From positions 26,700-90,699 of the forward strand of contig JAODMR010000005.1 in the NCBI GenBank assembly GCA_025465475.1: DNA of 64,000 bases, in the 5' to 3' direction. The notes below the pieces were generated by a model that worked only from the letters and a program-made list of their open reading frames with translations, searched no databases and had not been told where the DNA came from. The stretch is from Micrococcaceae bacterium. GTDB taxonomy: Bacteria > Actinomycetota > Actinomycetes > Actinomycetales > Micrococcaceae. Position 1 is the stretch's first letter, and the number at the start of each line of letters is the position of its first letter. Shown in pieces: positions 15,801 to 24,027 of this stretch. Made by a program: the position numbers and the translations under genes.

Positions 15801-17024
15801 TCAGGCTTCTCCCGGCCGGGGGCGGTCCGGGGTGGCGCCCACCAGGCCCAGGACCAGCAACACCAGGATGGCCAGGAGGACCACCAACAGGGGAGCGGTC
15901 CAGTTGTGGCTGAGCCCCCGTATCCCTCCCATGGCCAACGGACCGGTTGAGGCAAGGACGTACCCGCCGCCCTGCACCATCGTCGACAACGGGCGGGCAT
16001 GACCGGAGTTCCTGGACTGCCGGACGACGGCGATGAATATCACCGTGATCCCCCCGCCTTGCGCCGCGCCGCCCAGGCAGCACCACAGCGGCCACAGGGC
16101 TGGAAGCAGCATGAGGCCAAGCGGAACCGTCAACCACAACACCACCACGACCACGAGGACCGTGCGCAGATTGGGCTTCCGTGCGATGACAGGAACGCCG
16201 AGCGCTCCCACGACTGCAGCAATTTGGAACAGGGATGACCCCGCGCCTGCACTGGCCGCGGATTGTCCCTGCAGCTCCACGAGAAGGGTGGGCAGCCATG
16301 CGGTCACGGCGTAGTAGGCAAAGCCTTGGCCGGCGAAGGCGAGCATCAGCGCCCACGCCCGCGGGCTGCCCCAGGCCCGCGCTTCGGCGGGGCTCCCGGG
16401 GCCGGCCGGACCCACGGGTTCGGAGTTGGCCGGGATCAGCCAGGCAGCTGTCCTGCCTACTGTGCGTGACCACACCAGGAGTGCGGCTGCCGCGACGACT
16501 GCCCAACTCAACAACGCCAGGCGCCAGCCAAGCAATGCTGCCAGCGGGGCTGTGAGCAGTGAGGTGGCCATGGAGCCGATGTTCAGGGCAGCGGTATAGG
16601 CTCCGGTGGCCAGTCCAACCTGGGTATAGGGAAAGTCCCGGTGCAGAATGACGGGTACCACCACGTTGCCGACCGTTATCGCTGCTCCGATGACCACCGT
16701 TCCCAGGAGGGCGGTTCCCGCGCCACCGCTGGAGCGCAGGACAGTACCTGCCACGACCCCGAGAAGGCACAGAGTGACGGACAGATACGGTCCGCTGCGG
16801 GCGATCAGCAGTGACGCCAGCGGAGCCAGCAGGCCGAAGCACAGCACGGGGATGGTGGTCAGCAGGCCGGATTGCAGTTCGCTGAGTTGGAGCGCGTCCC
16901 GCAGCATCCCCAGCACAGGCGCCGGCGCCACGATGGGGGCGCGCAGATTCAGTGCGACCAGCAGGATGGCCGCCAACAGTATCCACAGTGCGCGCCCCCG
17001 CCGGGGGAAAGGACGTGGCGTCAA
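15801..17024 (-). CDS. MFS transporter of the CynX/NimT type
   Basis: 407 residues with about 12 transmembrane segments. The opening LLAAILLVALNLRAPIVAPAPVLGMLRDAL and YTQVGLATGAYTAALNIGSM are typical of the cyanate/2-nitroimidazole permease subgroup of the major facilitator family, and RSGPYLSVTL corresponds to the inter-helix loop. Substrate unknown. It starts 10 bases after the TIM-barrel gene at 17035, so it is probably the last gene of the five-gene sugar unit and could export or import a pathway intermediate. Confidence 0.88.
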   Translation of the reverse strand: MTPRPFPRRGRALWILLAAILLVALNLRAPIVAPAPVLGMLRDALQLSELQSGLLTTIPVLCFGLLAPLASLLIARSGPYLSVTLCLLGVVAGTVLRSSGGAGTALLGTVVIGAAITVGNVVVPVILHRDFPYTQVGLATGAYTAALNIGSMATSLLTAPLAALLGWRLALLSWAVVAAAALLVWSRTVGRTAAWLIPANSEPVGPAGPGSPAEARAWGSPRAWALMLAFAGQGFAYYAVTAWLPTLLVELQGQSAASAGAGSSLFQIAAVVGALGVPVIARKPNLRTVLVVVVVLWLTVPLGLMLLPALWPLWCCLGGAAQGGGITVIFIAVVRQSRNSGHARPLSTMVQGGGYVLASTGPLAMGGIRGLSHNWTAPLLVVLLAILVLLVLGLVGATPDRPRPGEA

Positions 17025-17034
17025 GCGGCCGGCC

Positions 17035-18036
17035 TCAGCCCTGGTTGCTGAAGGCGGCGTCGAAGGACTGGGTGGAGGGGGTGAAGTTGTATTTCTTAAG
17101 GGCCGCGAGTGCTTCAGGGGCGCCTTCGAGGCGGTCCATGCCCGCGTCTTCCCATTCGATGCTGATCGGCCCGTCGTAGCCGATGGCGGTCAGCGCACGG
17201 AAGGAGGATTCCCAGGGCACGTCTCCGCGTCCGGCGGAAACAAAGTCCCAGCCGCGGCGTGGATCGCCCCAGGGCAGGTGGGAGCCCATCACGGTATTGC
17301 GGCCGGTTTGCCGGACCTTGGTGTCCTTGCAGTCAACGTGGTATATCCGGTCCTTGAAGTCCCAGATGAAGGAAACGGGGTCGATGCCCTGCCACATGAA
17401 GTGGGAGGGATCCCAGTTCAGTCCAAACGCTTCGCGGTGGCCGATCGCTTCGAGGGTCCGGACGGTGGTCCAGTAGTCGTAGGCGATCTCGGAGGGGTGG
17501 ACTTCATGGGCGAAGCGGACACCGCATTCGTCGAAAACGTCCAGAATCGGGTTCCACCGGTCGGCGAAGTCCTGGTAGCCGGCGTTGATTACGGCTTCGG
17601 GGACGGGCGGGAACATGGCGACGTACTGCCAGATGGAGGACCCGGTGAACCCGACAACAGTTTTGACCCCGAGCGCCTTGGCCAGGCGGGCGGTGTGCTT
17701 CATTTCCTCGGCCGCGCGCTGCCGGACGCCCTCGGGATCCCCGTCGCCCCAGACCTTGGGTCCGACGATGGCTTCATGCCGGAAGTCGATGGGGTTGTCG
17801 CAGACGGCCTGGCCTTTGAGGTGGTTGGAGATGGCCCAGACCTTCAGGTTGTATTTCTCCAGGATGGCCAGCCGTCCGGCGATGTACTCCTCGTCGTCCC
17901 AGCGCCAGGCGTCCAGGTGGTCCCCGGAGACGGCGATTTCCAGTCCGTCGTAGCCCCAGCCGGAGGCAAGCCGCGCGACTTCCTCGAAGGGGAGGTCGGC
18001 CCACTGGCCGGTGAAGAGGGTGTACGGGCGTGGCAT
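17035..18036 (-). CDS. Sugar phosphate isomerase/epimerase family TIM barrel (IolE/xylose-isomerase-like), first
   Basis: 333 residues. It begins YTLFTGQWADLPFEEVARLASGWGYDGLEIAVSGDHLDAW, the first beta strand and acidic metal ligands of AP endonuclease-2/xylose isomerase-like barrels. Later motifs include EVHPSEIAYDYWTTVRTLEAIG, NWDPSHFMWQG, YHVDCKDTKV and PISIEWEDAGMDRLEG, placing the expected Glu/Asp/His/Glu metal ligands. Members isomerise, epimerise or beta-eliminate keto sugars. It is 107 bases after the Gfo/Idh/MocA gene and 10 before the MFS gene. In levoglucosan catabolism such proteins act as 3-keto-sugar eliminase or hydratase, the role I suggest here. Confidence 0.88.
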   Translation of the reverse strand: MPRPYTLFTGQWADLPFEEVARLASGWGYDGLEIAVSGDHLDAWRWDDEEYIAGRLAILEKYNLKVWAISNHLKGQAVCDNPIDFRHEAIVGPKVWGDGDPEGVRQRAAEEMKHTARLAKALGVKTVVGFTGSSIWQYVAMFPPVPEAVINAGYQDFADRWNPILDVFDECGVRFAHEVHPSEIAYDYWTTVRTLEAIGHREAFGLNWDPSHFMWQGIDPVSFIWDFKDRIYHVDCKDTKVRQTGRNTVMGSHLPWGDPRRGWDFVSAGRGDVPWESSFRALTAIGYDGPISIEWEDAGMDRLEGAPEALAALKKYNFTPSTQSFDAAFSNQG

Positions 18037-18083
18037 CGGAACTCCTTGGTGGCGGGATGAAGGTTAGTGGGAAAGGTCCGGCT

Positions 18084-18140
18084 TCAGTGTGCGACGACGG
18101 CGGCCGACGGCGTCAGTGTGAACGGCGGCGGCCGACGGTG
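18084..18140. repeat. Two near-identical 29-base tandem copies between pathway genes
   Basis: Copies start TCAGTGTG at 18084 and 18113 and share GGCGGCCGACGG. They fill the 107-base gap between the dehydrogenase and isomerase genes. No function is evident. Confidence 0.6.
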
Positions 18141-18143
18141 TTG

Positions 18144-19298
18144 TCAGGTGGTGGGGACGTGGACGAGGGTGTTTTTCGCGGCGGCGGATTCCTGGATGGC
18201 GTTCAGGACGCGTTGGACCTGGAGCCCTTCCTCGAAGGAGGGGGAGGGCGCACTGCCGGTGCTGATGGCGGTCAGGAAGTCGCGGATCTGGTGGGTGAAG
18301 GTGTGTTCCCAGCCGATGACGTGTCCCTGGGGCCACCAGGCCTCCAGGTAGGGGTGCTCGGGTTCGGTGACAAGGATGCGGGAGAAGCCCTGTTGCCGGA
18401 TGGGGGAGGTGCCATCGAAGAAGCGCAGTTCGTTGATGTTTTCCAGGTCGAAGGCCAGCGAACCGGTGGAACCGAAGATTTCCAGCTGCAGGCTGTTTTT
18501 ACGGCCCAGCGCGACGCGGGAGACTTCCACCGAGGCGATGGCCCCGCCGGCCAGCGTGAGGGTGGCCCAGGCGGCGTCGTCCACGGTGACCTGTTCGGTG
18601 CCGTGCGGGCCTGGCCGGGAGGGGATGAAGGTGTGCAGGGTTCCGGTGACATCGGTGACCGTGTCCTGGAGGAGGTGCTGGATCTGGTCGATGGCGTGGG
18701 AGGCGATATCGCCCAGGGCGCCGGATCCGGCGGTTTCCTGCCGCAGCCGCCACGTCATGGGGGACTGGTCATCGGCGAGCCAGTCCTGCAGGTAGCTGGC
18801 CCGGACCTGCCGGACCGTGCCGATTTTTCCTTCCGCGATCAGTTCCCGGGCCAGGGCCAGGGCAGGAACGCGTCGGTAGTTGAATCCGACCATGGACTGT
18901 ACGCCGCGGGTGCGGGCTTCCTGCGCGGCGGTGACCATCGCGTCGGATTCGGCCATGGTGTTGGCCAGCGGTTTTTCCACCAGCACGTGTTTGCCGGCGG
19001 CCAGGGCCGCAATGGCGATTTCGGCGTGCAGCCAGCCCGGCGCGCAGATATCGACGATGTCGATATCTGCGCGCTCGAGCACCCCGCGCCAGTCTGTTGC
19101 TGACTCCGCCCAGCCGTACCGGGCGGCCGCGTCAGCCACCTGGTCGGCGTCCCTGCCGACAAGCACTTTCTGCTCGATGGCCGGAACATCGAAGAACGAG
19201 GCGACATTGCGCCACGCATTCGAATGTGCCTTGCCCATGAAGGCATAGCCAATAGCGGCAACGCCCAAGGGCCGGTCAGAACTCTGATTCGGGGTCAT
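18144..19298 (-). CDS. Gfo/Idh/MocA family sugar dehydrogenase (levoglucosan-dehydrogenase-like)
   Basis: 384 residues. N-terminal Rossmann domain (VAAIGYAFMGKAHSNAWRN, Gly motif ~12-20) binds NAD(P); the catalytic Lys is in VEKPLANT (~105). The C-terminal alpha/beta domain has FNYRRVPAL, YLQDW, GSGALGDIASHAIDQIQHLL and EHTFTHQIRDFL. YLQDW and GSGALGDIA recall the levoglucosan dehydrogenase LgdA of Pseudarthrobacter, as I remember it, which oxidises C3 of the sugar. It is 9 bases from the neighbouring dehydrogenase, in one operon. Substrate cannot be fixed from sequence. Confidence 0.88.
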   Translation of the reverse strand: MTPNQSSDRPLGVAAIGYAFMGKAHSNAWRNVASFFDVPAIEQKVLVGRDADQVADAAARYGWAESATDWRGVLERADIDIVDICAPGWLHAEIAIAALAAGKHVLVEKPLANTMAESDAMVTAAQEARTRGVQSMVGFNYRRVPALALARELIAEGKIGTVRQVRASYLQDWLADDQSPMTWRLRQETAGSGALGDIASHAIDQIQHLLQDTVTDVTGTLHTFIPSRPGPHGTEQVTVDDAAWATLTLAGGAIASVEVSRVALGRKNSLQLEIFGSTGSLAFDLENINELRFFDGTSPIRQQGFSRILVTEPEHPYLEAWWPQGHVIGWEHTFTHQIRDFLTAISTGSAPSPSFEEGLQVQRVLNAIQESAAAKNTLVHVPTT

Positions 19299-19307
19299 GA
19301 CTGTTCC

Positions 19308-20429
19308 TTAGAGGGTCTGCGCCGTGGGGTCCCAGTCTTCCGGCAGCGGCTCCGCGGCATTCGCGGTGCTCTGCAGGGAGACGAACTCGCCGGAATCGAT
19401 GGATTCGGAGATCGAGACCATGGCATCCAGGACGTGGTACGCCATGGCGCCCTGGGCGCGGTGCGGAACGCCTGCGCGGATGGCGCGGGCCATCTCCAGG
19501 ACGCCGGTACCGCGGCTGCTGGTGGAGCCGACCGAAGAGATGACCTCGGGCTCATCCGCGCCGAGGCGGGTCAGCAGGATGTCGCCGTCGAACATGTTCG
19601 GGTCCGGGAAGGCGATGGTCGCTTCGGTTCCCGTGACCTCAACAAAGCCAGCGCGCTTCAAGGGTGAGTCGAAGCTGAAGATGCTCTGCGAGGATTCGCC
19701 TCCGGCGAACTGGGCGATGGCGCTGACGTGGGTGGGAACGGTGACGTCGAAGACTTCGCCGGCCTTGGGGCCTGAACCGATGACGCGGGTTGCCCGCGAC
19801 TTCGAACCGAAGGCCGCCACCTTGGAGATGGATCCGAAGGTCTGGATCAGGGTGGTCAGGTAGTACGGGCCGATGTCGAACAGCGGACCGGCGCCTTCCT
19901 GGAACAGGAAGGCCGGGTTCGGGTGCCAGGATTCCGGACCCGGCGACTGCATCAGGGTCAGGGCTGACTGCGGAACGCCGATGTCGCCACGGGCGATCGT
20001 GCGCAGGGCCGTCTGCAGGCCGGCGCCCAGGAAGGTGTCCGGTGCACAGCCCAGCCGCAGGCCTGCGGCGTCCGCTGCCTTCAGCAGGCCGAGGCCGCTT
20101 TCGCGGTCAAGGGAGAACGGCTTTTCGCTCCAGACGTGCTTGCCGGCGCGGATTGCAGCGGTGGCAACCTCAACGTGGGCGGCAGGAATGGTCAGGTTGA
20201 CCACGATTTCGACGTCGGGGTGCTGCAGTGCAGCTTCGACGCCGCCGGAGGACGCGATGCCGAACTCGGCGGCACGGTCCGCAGCGACCTGCTCGAACAT
20301 GTCGGCGACAATGTGCACCTTGACGTCCGGGAAGCTGGTCAGGTTGGTCAGGTATTCCTTGCTGATGACGCCGGCGCCGATAACGGCAACGCCGACCGGA
20401 CCCGTTTTGGCTGTTGACTGGGTGGTCAT
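19308..20429 (-). CDS. Gfo/Idh/MocA family oxidoreductase, second
   Basis: 373 residues. Rossmann start VGVAVIGAGVISKEYLTNLTSFPDVKVHIVADMF, catalytic WSEKPFSLDRESGLGLL (~100), and a C-terminal domain with GCAPDTFLGAGLQTALRTI and FDIGPYYLTTLIQTFGSI. It is clearly paralogous to but diverged from the 18144 gene, so the two likely catalyse different redox steps (for example oxidation and final reduction). It overlaps the upstream isomerase by ATGA and ends 9 bases before the next dehydrogenase. Confidence 0.9.
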   Translation of the reverse strand: MTTQSTAKTGPVGVAVIGAGVISKEYLTNLTSFPDVKVHIVADMFEQVAADRAAEFGIASSGGVEAALQHPDVEIVVNLTIPAAHVEVATAAIRAGKHVWSEKPFSLDRESGLGLLKAADAAGLRLGCAPDTFLGAGLQTALRTIARGDIGVPQSALTLMQSPGPESWHPNPAFLFQEGAGPLFDIGPYYLTTLIQTFGSISKVAAFGSKSRATRVIGSGPKAGEVFDVTVPTHVSAIAQFAGGESSQSIFSFDSPLKRAGFVEVTGTEATIAFPDPNMFDGDILLTRLGADEPEVISSVGSTSSRGTGVLEMARAIRAGVPHRAQGAMAYHVLDAMVSISESIDSGEFVSLQSTANAAEPLPEDWDPTAQTL

Positions 20430-21163
20430 GATTTCTTGCCTGCCTTGAGGTAGTTGAAGCTGTCGGTGACTGCCTCGAAGATGTCACCGTCGAAGTCGTC
20501 GAGCTCGACGACGCCGACCTCCAGGGACGGGACAGCGGCAATGACATCCCAGATGGGCATGCTGCCGGCGCCGACGGCGACCTGTTCCTTGTCGTTTTTG
20601 GTCAGGGGACCGTCCTTGATGTGGATGAAGCGGACCTGGTCGCCGAGGCGTCCCAGCAGTTCCACAGCATCTTCGCCACCGACGGAGGCCCAGTAGGTGT
20701 CAACTTCCAGTACGACGGCGGGATCCAGCTGCTCGGCGAAAACCTCAAGGGCGGCGCGGCCGTCGATGCGGGATTCCAGCTCGAACTCGTGGTTGTGGTA
20801 GCCCACGCGGATGCCGTACTCGGCGCCCTTCTTGGCAGCGGCGTTCAATGCATCTGCCGTGGCCTTGACGTCTTCGGCCGTGTTCCAGCGGGAGCTGTCC
20901 ACGTGCGGGTCGATCACGGTGCCGATGCCGAGCTTCTGCGCGGCAGCGAAGATTTCGTCCTGGTCGGCCCGCAGCAGCGGAGCGTGACCGGAGGGGGCTG
21001 AGAGGTTGTTCGCGGACAGGGCCTCGGCCAGTTGATCGGCGGTGGCAACAAAGTTGTAGGGCTCCACGGCCGTGTAGCCGATGTCAGCGATGCGCTTGAT
21101 GGTTCCGGAAAGGTCGGCTTCCAACGGGCCGCGGACCGTATAGAGCTGAAGGGAGTAGGTCAC
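20426..21163 (-). CDS. Sugar phosphate isomerase/epimerase family TIM barrel, second
   Basis: 245 residues from GTG 21163, preceded by AGGAGA. The start MTYSLQLYTVRGPLEADLSGTIKRIADIGYTAVEPYNF and the ligand motifs GYHNHEFEL, VLEVDTYW and FIHIKDG are those of the xylose-isomerase-like TIM barrel family. Homologues act on keto-sugars or inosose. It is the first gene of the minus-strand unit (20426-20429 ATGA overlap with the dehydrogenase) and faces the ROK regulator across 186 bases. Earlier upstream ATGs to 21343 overlap the regulatory region and are not used. Confidence 0.88.
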   Translation of the reverse strand: MTYSLQLYTVRGPLEADLSGTIKRIADIGYTAVEPYNFVATADQLAEALSANNLSAPSGHAPLLRADQDEIFAAAQKLGIGTVIDPHVDSSRWNTAEDVKATADALNAAAKKGAEYGIRVGYHNHEFELESRIDGRAALEVFAEQLDPAVVLEVDTYWASVGGEDAVELLGRLGDQVRFIHIKDGPLTKNDKEQVAVGAGSMPIWDVIAAVPSLEVGVVELDDFDGDIFEAVTDSFNYLKAGKKS

Positions 21164-21263
21164 AGGTTCTCCTGGCAATCGACGTTGAAGGAAGGGCGGG
21201 CTTACCCGCAGGCTGGTGCGAGGCACAAGCATCCCCGTATGCATCTTCAACCTAAGCGAGCTT

Positions 21264-21277
21264 TTGACGAGCGTCAA
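21264..21277. promoter_or_regulatory. Perfect palindrome TTGACG-AG-CGTCAA, operator candidate for the ROK regulator
   Basis: A 6-2-6 perfect inverted repeat inside the AT-richer gap between the divergent sugar unit and the ROK gene, flanked by CTTT and AAAAG that extend it imperfectly. Position (101 bases from the sugar unit and 73 from the ROK start) suits control of both. Confidence 0.6.
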
Positions 21278-21349
21278 GCAAAAGTCGTTCTGAGCCGTTG
21301 TTAAAGATTCTTTGTGACAGGGAGAAGTCTGCCGTGCTATCAATTAGTC

Positions 21350-22564
21350 ATGTCAACACCCGCCGCCACGTTGGCCGCCGGAACGCTTCCGCAGCCCGGC
21401 GGCGGCTTCTCGCGTGCGGGTGACCTGTTTCAACTGTTGCGGGACGGGCGGGCACGGACCCGCGCCGAATTGGCCGAAATTACGGGCCTGGCTCGCTCCA
21501 CGGTTGCCACCCGGATTGAGGCCCTGATGGCCGCCGGCTTGATTAGCCCGGCCGGTGAGGCCGTGTCCTCCGGTGGGCGGCCGCCGTCGCGCTTTGCTTT
21601 CCTGCCCACCTCCAGGGTGGTCCTGGCCGCCGACGTCGGGGCCACGCACGTGCTGATCGCCCTGACCGATCTGGATGGGCGGGTGCTGAGCGAGTCCAAG
21701 ACCGCGATCTCCATCGCCGACGGTCCCGTCCAGGTGCTGGACCTGCTCATTTCCCACTGCCGCAAGCTCTTGTCCCAGGCCGGCAGGCACGAGCGCGAAC
21801 TCGCCGGCATCGGCATCGGACTGCCAGGGCCCGTGGAGCACAGCACCGGCCGGCCAGCCAATCCGCCCATCATGCCCGGGTGGGACGGATTCGACGTGCC
21901 CGGCTATGTGCAGCAGTCCCTCGCGGCCCACGTCCTGGTGGACAACGACGTCAACATCATGGCGCTCGGTGAACGGGCAGCCTACTGGCCGCTGGACAAC
22001 GACCTGCTTTTCATCAAGGTGGCCACCGGCATCGGTGCCGGCGTCATCAACGGTGGAGTGCTGCAGCGCGGTGCTGACGGTACGGCCGGCGACATTGGCC
22101 ACGTCCGGGTCGCCAGGGGCGAGGGGATGCTATGCCGCTGCGGCAACTACGGCTGCCTTGAGGCCCTCGCGTCCGGTCCTGCCATCGCTGCGGCGCTCAG
22201 CGCCGGGGGAGTGCCGGCCAAAACCGGTGAGGACGTGCTGGCGTTGGCCCGACGGGGGAACGTTGCAGCCGTCCAGGCCATGCGGCAGGCGGGGCGCGAC
22301 GTCGGCGACGTGTTGGCCACCTGCGTCAACCTCCTGAATCCGTCAGTGATTGTCATTGGTGGTGGGCTTTCCGCCGCCGGCGAGTACCTGATGGCCGGCG
22401 TGCGGGAGGTTGTCTACCAGCGCTCCCTTCCGCTGGCCACGGCCAGGCTGCGCATCGTGCAGTCGATGGCCGGCGATCAGGCGGGTGTGCTCGGCGCCAG
22501 CCGCATGGTCATTGATCACGTGCTGGCGCCCTCCAGCGTGGACGCCCTGCTGGCTCCGGCCTGA
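21350..22564 (+). CDS. ROK-family transcriptional regulator
   Basis: 404 residues from ATG 21350; the frame also has an earlier start at 21314, and neither has a clear Shine-Dalgarno, so a leaderless message is possible. Residues ~20-65 form a winged HTH (RTRAELAEITGLARSTVATRIEALMAAGLI). The ROK domain follows with VVLAADVGATHVLIAL (ATP-site), GIGIGLPGPVE, VDNDVN and the zinc signature CRCGNYGCLEALA. This combination is a NagC/XylR-type repressor that senses a sugar or sugar phosphate. It diverges from the dehydrogenase/isomerase unit and probably regulates it. Confidence 0.92.
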   Translation: MSTPAATLAAGTLPQPGGGFSRAGDLFQLLRDGRARTRAELAEITGLARSTVATRIEALMAAGLISPAGEAVSSGGRPPSRFAFLPTSRVVLAADVGATHVLIALTDLDGRVLSESKTAISIADGPVQVLDLLISHCRKLLSQAGRHERELAGIGIGLPGPVEHSTGRPANPPIMPGWDGFDVPGYVQQSLAAHVLVDNDVNIMALGERAAYWPLDNDLLFIKVATGIGAGVINGGVLQRGADGTAGDIGHVRVARGEGMLCRCGNYGCLEALASGPAIAAALSAGGVPAKTGEDVLALARRGNVAAVQAMRQAGRDVGDVLATCVNLLNPSVIVIGGGLSAAGEYLMAGVREVVYQRSLPLATARLRIVQSMAGDQAGVLGASRMVIDHVLAPSSVDALLAPA

Positions 22565-22661
22565 CCGTTTCGGGCGCGCCCTGCGTCGTTGCCCTAGTGT
22601 AGGTACGCGGCGCGAAGTCCGGGCCGCGGCCTGTCCCAGGCGGAACAGCGAAGCAGGCGCC

Positions 22662-23678
22662 GTGACAAGAGTGACCATTGCCGGCCTGGCGAACCAGTTG
22701 GGCCTGTCCAAGGCGTCGGTCTCCTATGCCCTGAATGGTCAACCGGGCGTCAGCGATGATACCCGTGCCAAGGTCGTGAGCCTGGCCACCGAGCTGGGCT
22801 GGTACCCGAGCTCCAGTGCCCGCGCCCTATCGCACGCGCGCGCCGACGTCATCGGAATCGTGCTCTCCCGGGAGCCGGAAAGCATCGGCTCCGAACCCTA
22901 TTACATGAGCCTGCTGGCCGGTATCGAGTCGGTGTTGGCCGAAGCGGAGATGGGGCTGCTGCTGCGCCTGGTCGGACCCGACGTTGGACGCGACCTGGCG
23001 GTGTACGAGCGGTGGTCGGGTGAGCGTCGGGTCGACGGCGTGATCCTCTTTGACCAGCTGGACAATGATCCCCGCCCGGAACTGCTGGAACGGCTCCGGA
23101 TGCCCTTCGTGCTGCACGGTGCGTCGGAGCCCATTGGCGCAGGTGCCACCACGTACGTGGACCAGAGCGTCGACGCTGCAGCCATCATTGACCACCTGGA
23201 GCTCCTGGGGCATTCCCGTTTGGGGCACATCACCGGTCCACTGACGCTGATCCATGAGCGGGCGCGCTGCGACGCCGTCCGCCGCCTGGGCCACGACGCC
23301 GGTATGCATGTTGACGGCGTGGAATCGGACTACACCCTGGAAGGGGCGATGCACGCGACCCGCCAGCTGATGGCCCAGCCGGTGCCACCCACAGCCCTGA
23401 TCTACGACAGCGACCTGATGGCCGTCGGTGGGACGCATGCGCTGCGGGAACTCCGCATCGCCGTGCCGGCGGGTGCCGCCGTCGTCAGCTGGGACGAGTC
23501 CATTCTGTGTCGGCTCGTGAGCCCGCCCCTCACTGCCCTGCAGCGGGATCCGGTGGAACAGGGCCGCCGGTCGGCCCGTCTTTTGCTCGACGTTATCGCC
23601 GGCCGCAGCCTCGGCGACGCCTCCACCCAGCCAAGCCGGTTGCTGGTGCGGGCAAGCACCACCGGCGAGGGTGTCTGA
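22662..23678 (+). CDS. LacI-family transcriptional regulator
   Basis: 338 residues from GTG 22662 (a second GTG at 22671 is possible). The HTH TRVTIAGLANQLGLSKASVSYALNGQPGVSDDTRAKV (1-~37) with hinge GWYPSSSARALS is typical LacI. The periplasmic-binding-like core binds a sugar: SYDSDLMAVG-like segment (IYDSDLMAVGG), HSRLGHITGP and VVSWDESILCRLVSPPLTALQRD. It lies directly upstream of the ABC importer, where a perfect TGAACCGGTTCA operator is found, so it probably represses import until the sugar is present. Confidence 0.94.
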   Translation: MTRVTIAGLANQLGLSKASVSYALNGQPGVSDDTRAKVVSLATELGWYPSSSARALSHARADVIGIVLSREPESIGSEPYYMSLLAGIESVLAEAEMGLLLRLVGPDVGRDLAVYERWSGERRVDGVILFDQLDNDPRPELLERLRMPFVLHGASEPIGAGATTYVDQSVDAAAIIDHLELLGHSRLGHITGPLTLIHERARCDAVRRLGHDAGMHVDGVESDYTLEGAMHATRQLMAQPVPPTALIYDSDLMAVGGTHALRELRIAVPAGAAVVSWDESILCRLVSPPLTALQRDPVEQGRRSARLLLDVIAGRSLGDASTQPSRLLVRASTTGEGV

Positions 23679-23761
23679 CCCGGAGCTGGCGCGGACGGGC
23701 CCGCGCCCGCCCCCACGGCCTCGGCTCACCCCGACGGCCTATAACGAATCGGCAACAGAGC

Positions 23762-23789
23762 TTGTGTGCTGAACCGGTTCAGTTACACT
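23762..23789 (+). promoter_or_regulatory. LacI-controlled promoter of the ABC importer: -35 TTGTGT, operator, -10 TACACT
   Basis: TTGTGT (23762-23767) and TACACT (23784-23789) are 16 bases apart, and the 14-base palindrome CTGAACCGGTTCAG (23769-23782) sits exactly in the spacer. This arrangement is the classic steric-block operator of LacI repressors. Predicted transcription start about 23796, which is the A of an ATG. Confidence 0.65.
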
Positions 23790-23795
23790 CGTCAC

Positions 23796-23936
23796 ATGCA
23801 CCAAAGTCCGGTCGGTGTCGACGGATCCCCTCTGGAGGGGCATTCCGTAGCACCGCAGGAGGACCCTGTGTACCCGTTCAGCCCACTAATCCGAACCCTG
23901 CAGAAAAGTTATTGCCGATTTCCCGGCAACTTTTGA
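23796..23936 (+). CDS. Possible leaderless 46-residue leader ORF upstream of the importer
   Basis: ATG 23796 coincides with the predicted transcription start (7 bases after the -10), and the frame runs 46 codons to TGA 23934-23936, MHQSPVGVDGSPLEGHS... ending CRFPGNF. It has no Shine-Dalgarno and no recognisable domain. Its 3' end lies inside a hairpin (23904-23934), so translation could affect that structure. It might also be chance; the codon use is less GC3-biased near the end than in real genes here. Confidence 0.3.
   Translation: MHQSPVGVDGSPLEGHSVAPQEDPVYPFSPLIRTLQKSYCRFPGNF
23904..23934 (+). promoter_or_regulatory. Leader hairpin upstream of the importer
   Basis: AAAAGT (23904-23909) pairs with ACTTTT (23929-23934), and the inner TTGCCG pairs with CGGCAA around ATTTCC, giving a long interrupted stem about 93 bases before the first importer gene. 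The upstream CCCCTC-TG-GAGGGG (23827-23840) is a second inverted repeat. With the small ORF this could act as an attenuator. The rest of 23679-24027 shows no other gene. Confidence 0.4.
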
Positions 23937-24027
23937 TTGACCCTCGGCATAAGTTCCTTTACTTTTATGTCAGGCCGAATCCCTGGCTAGTCAGGCGCAC
24001 TTTGGATCAAGACAAGGAAGTCAATCT

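Noticed and set aside
16648..18060. 470-residue plus-strand ORF
   Set aside because: Antisense to the MFS and TIM-barrel genes, which both show family motifs.
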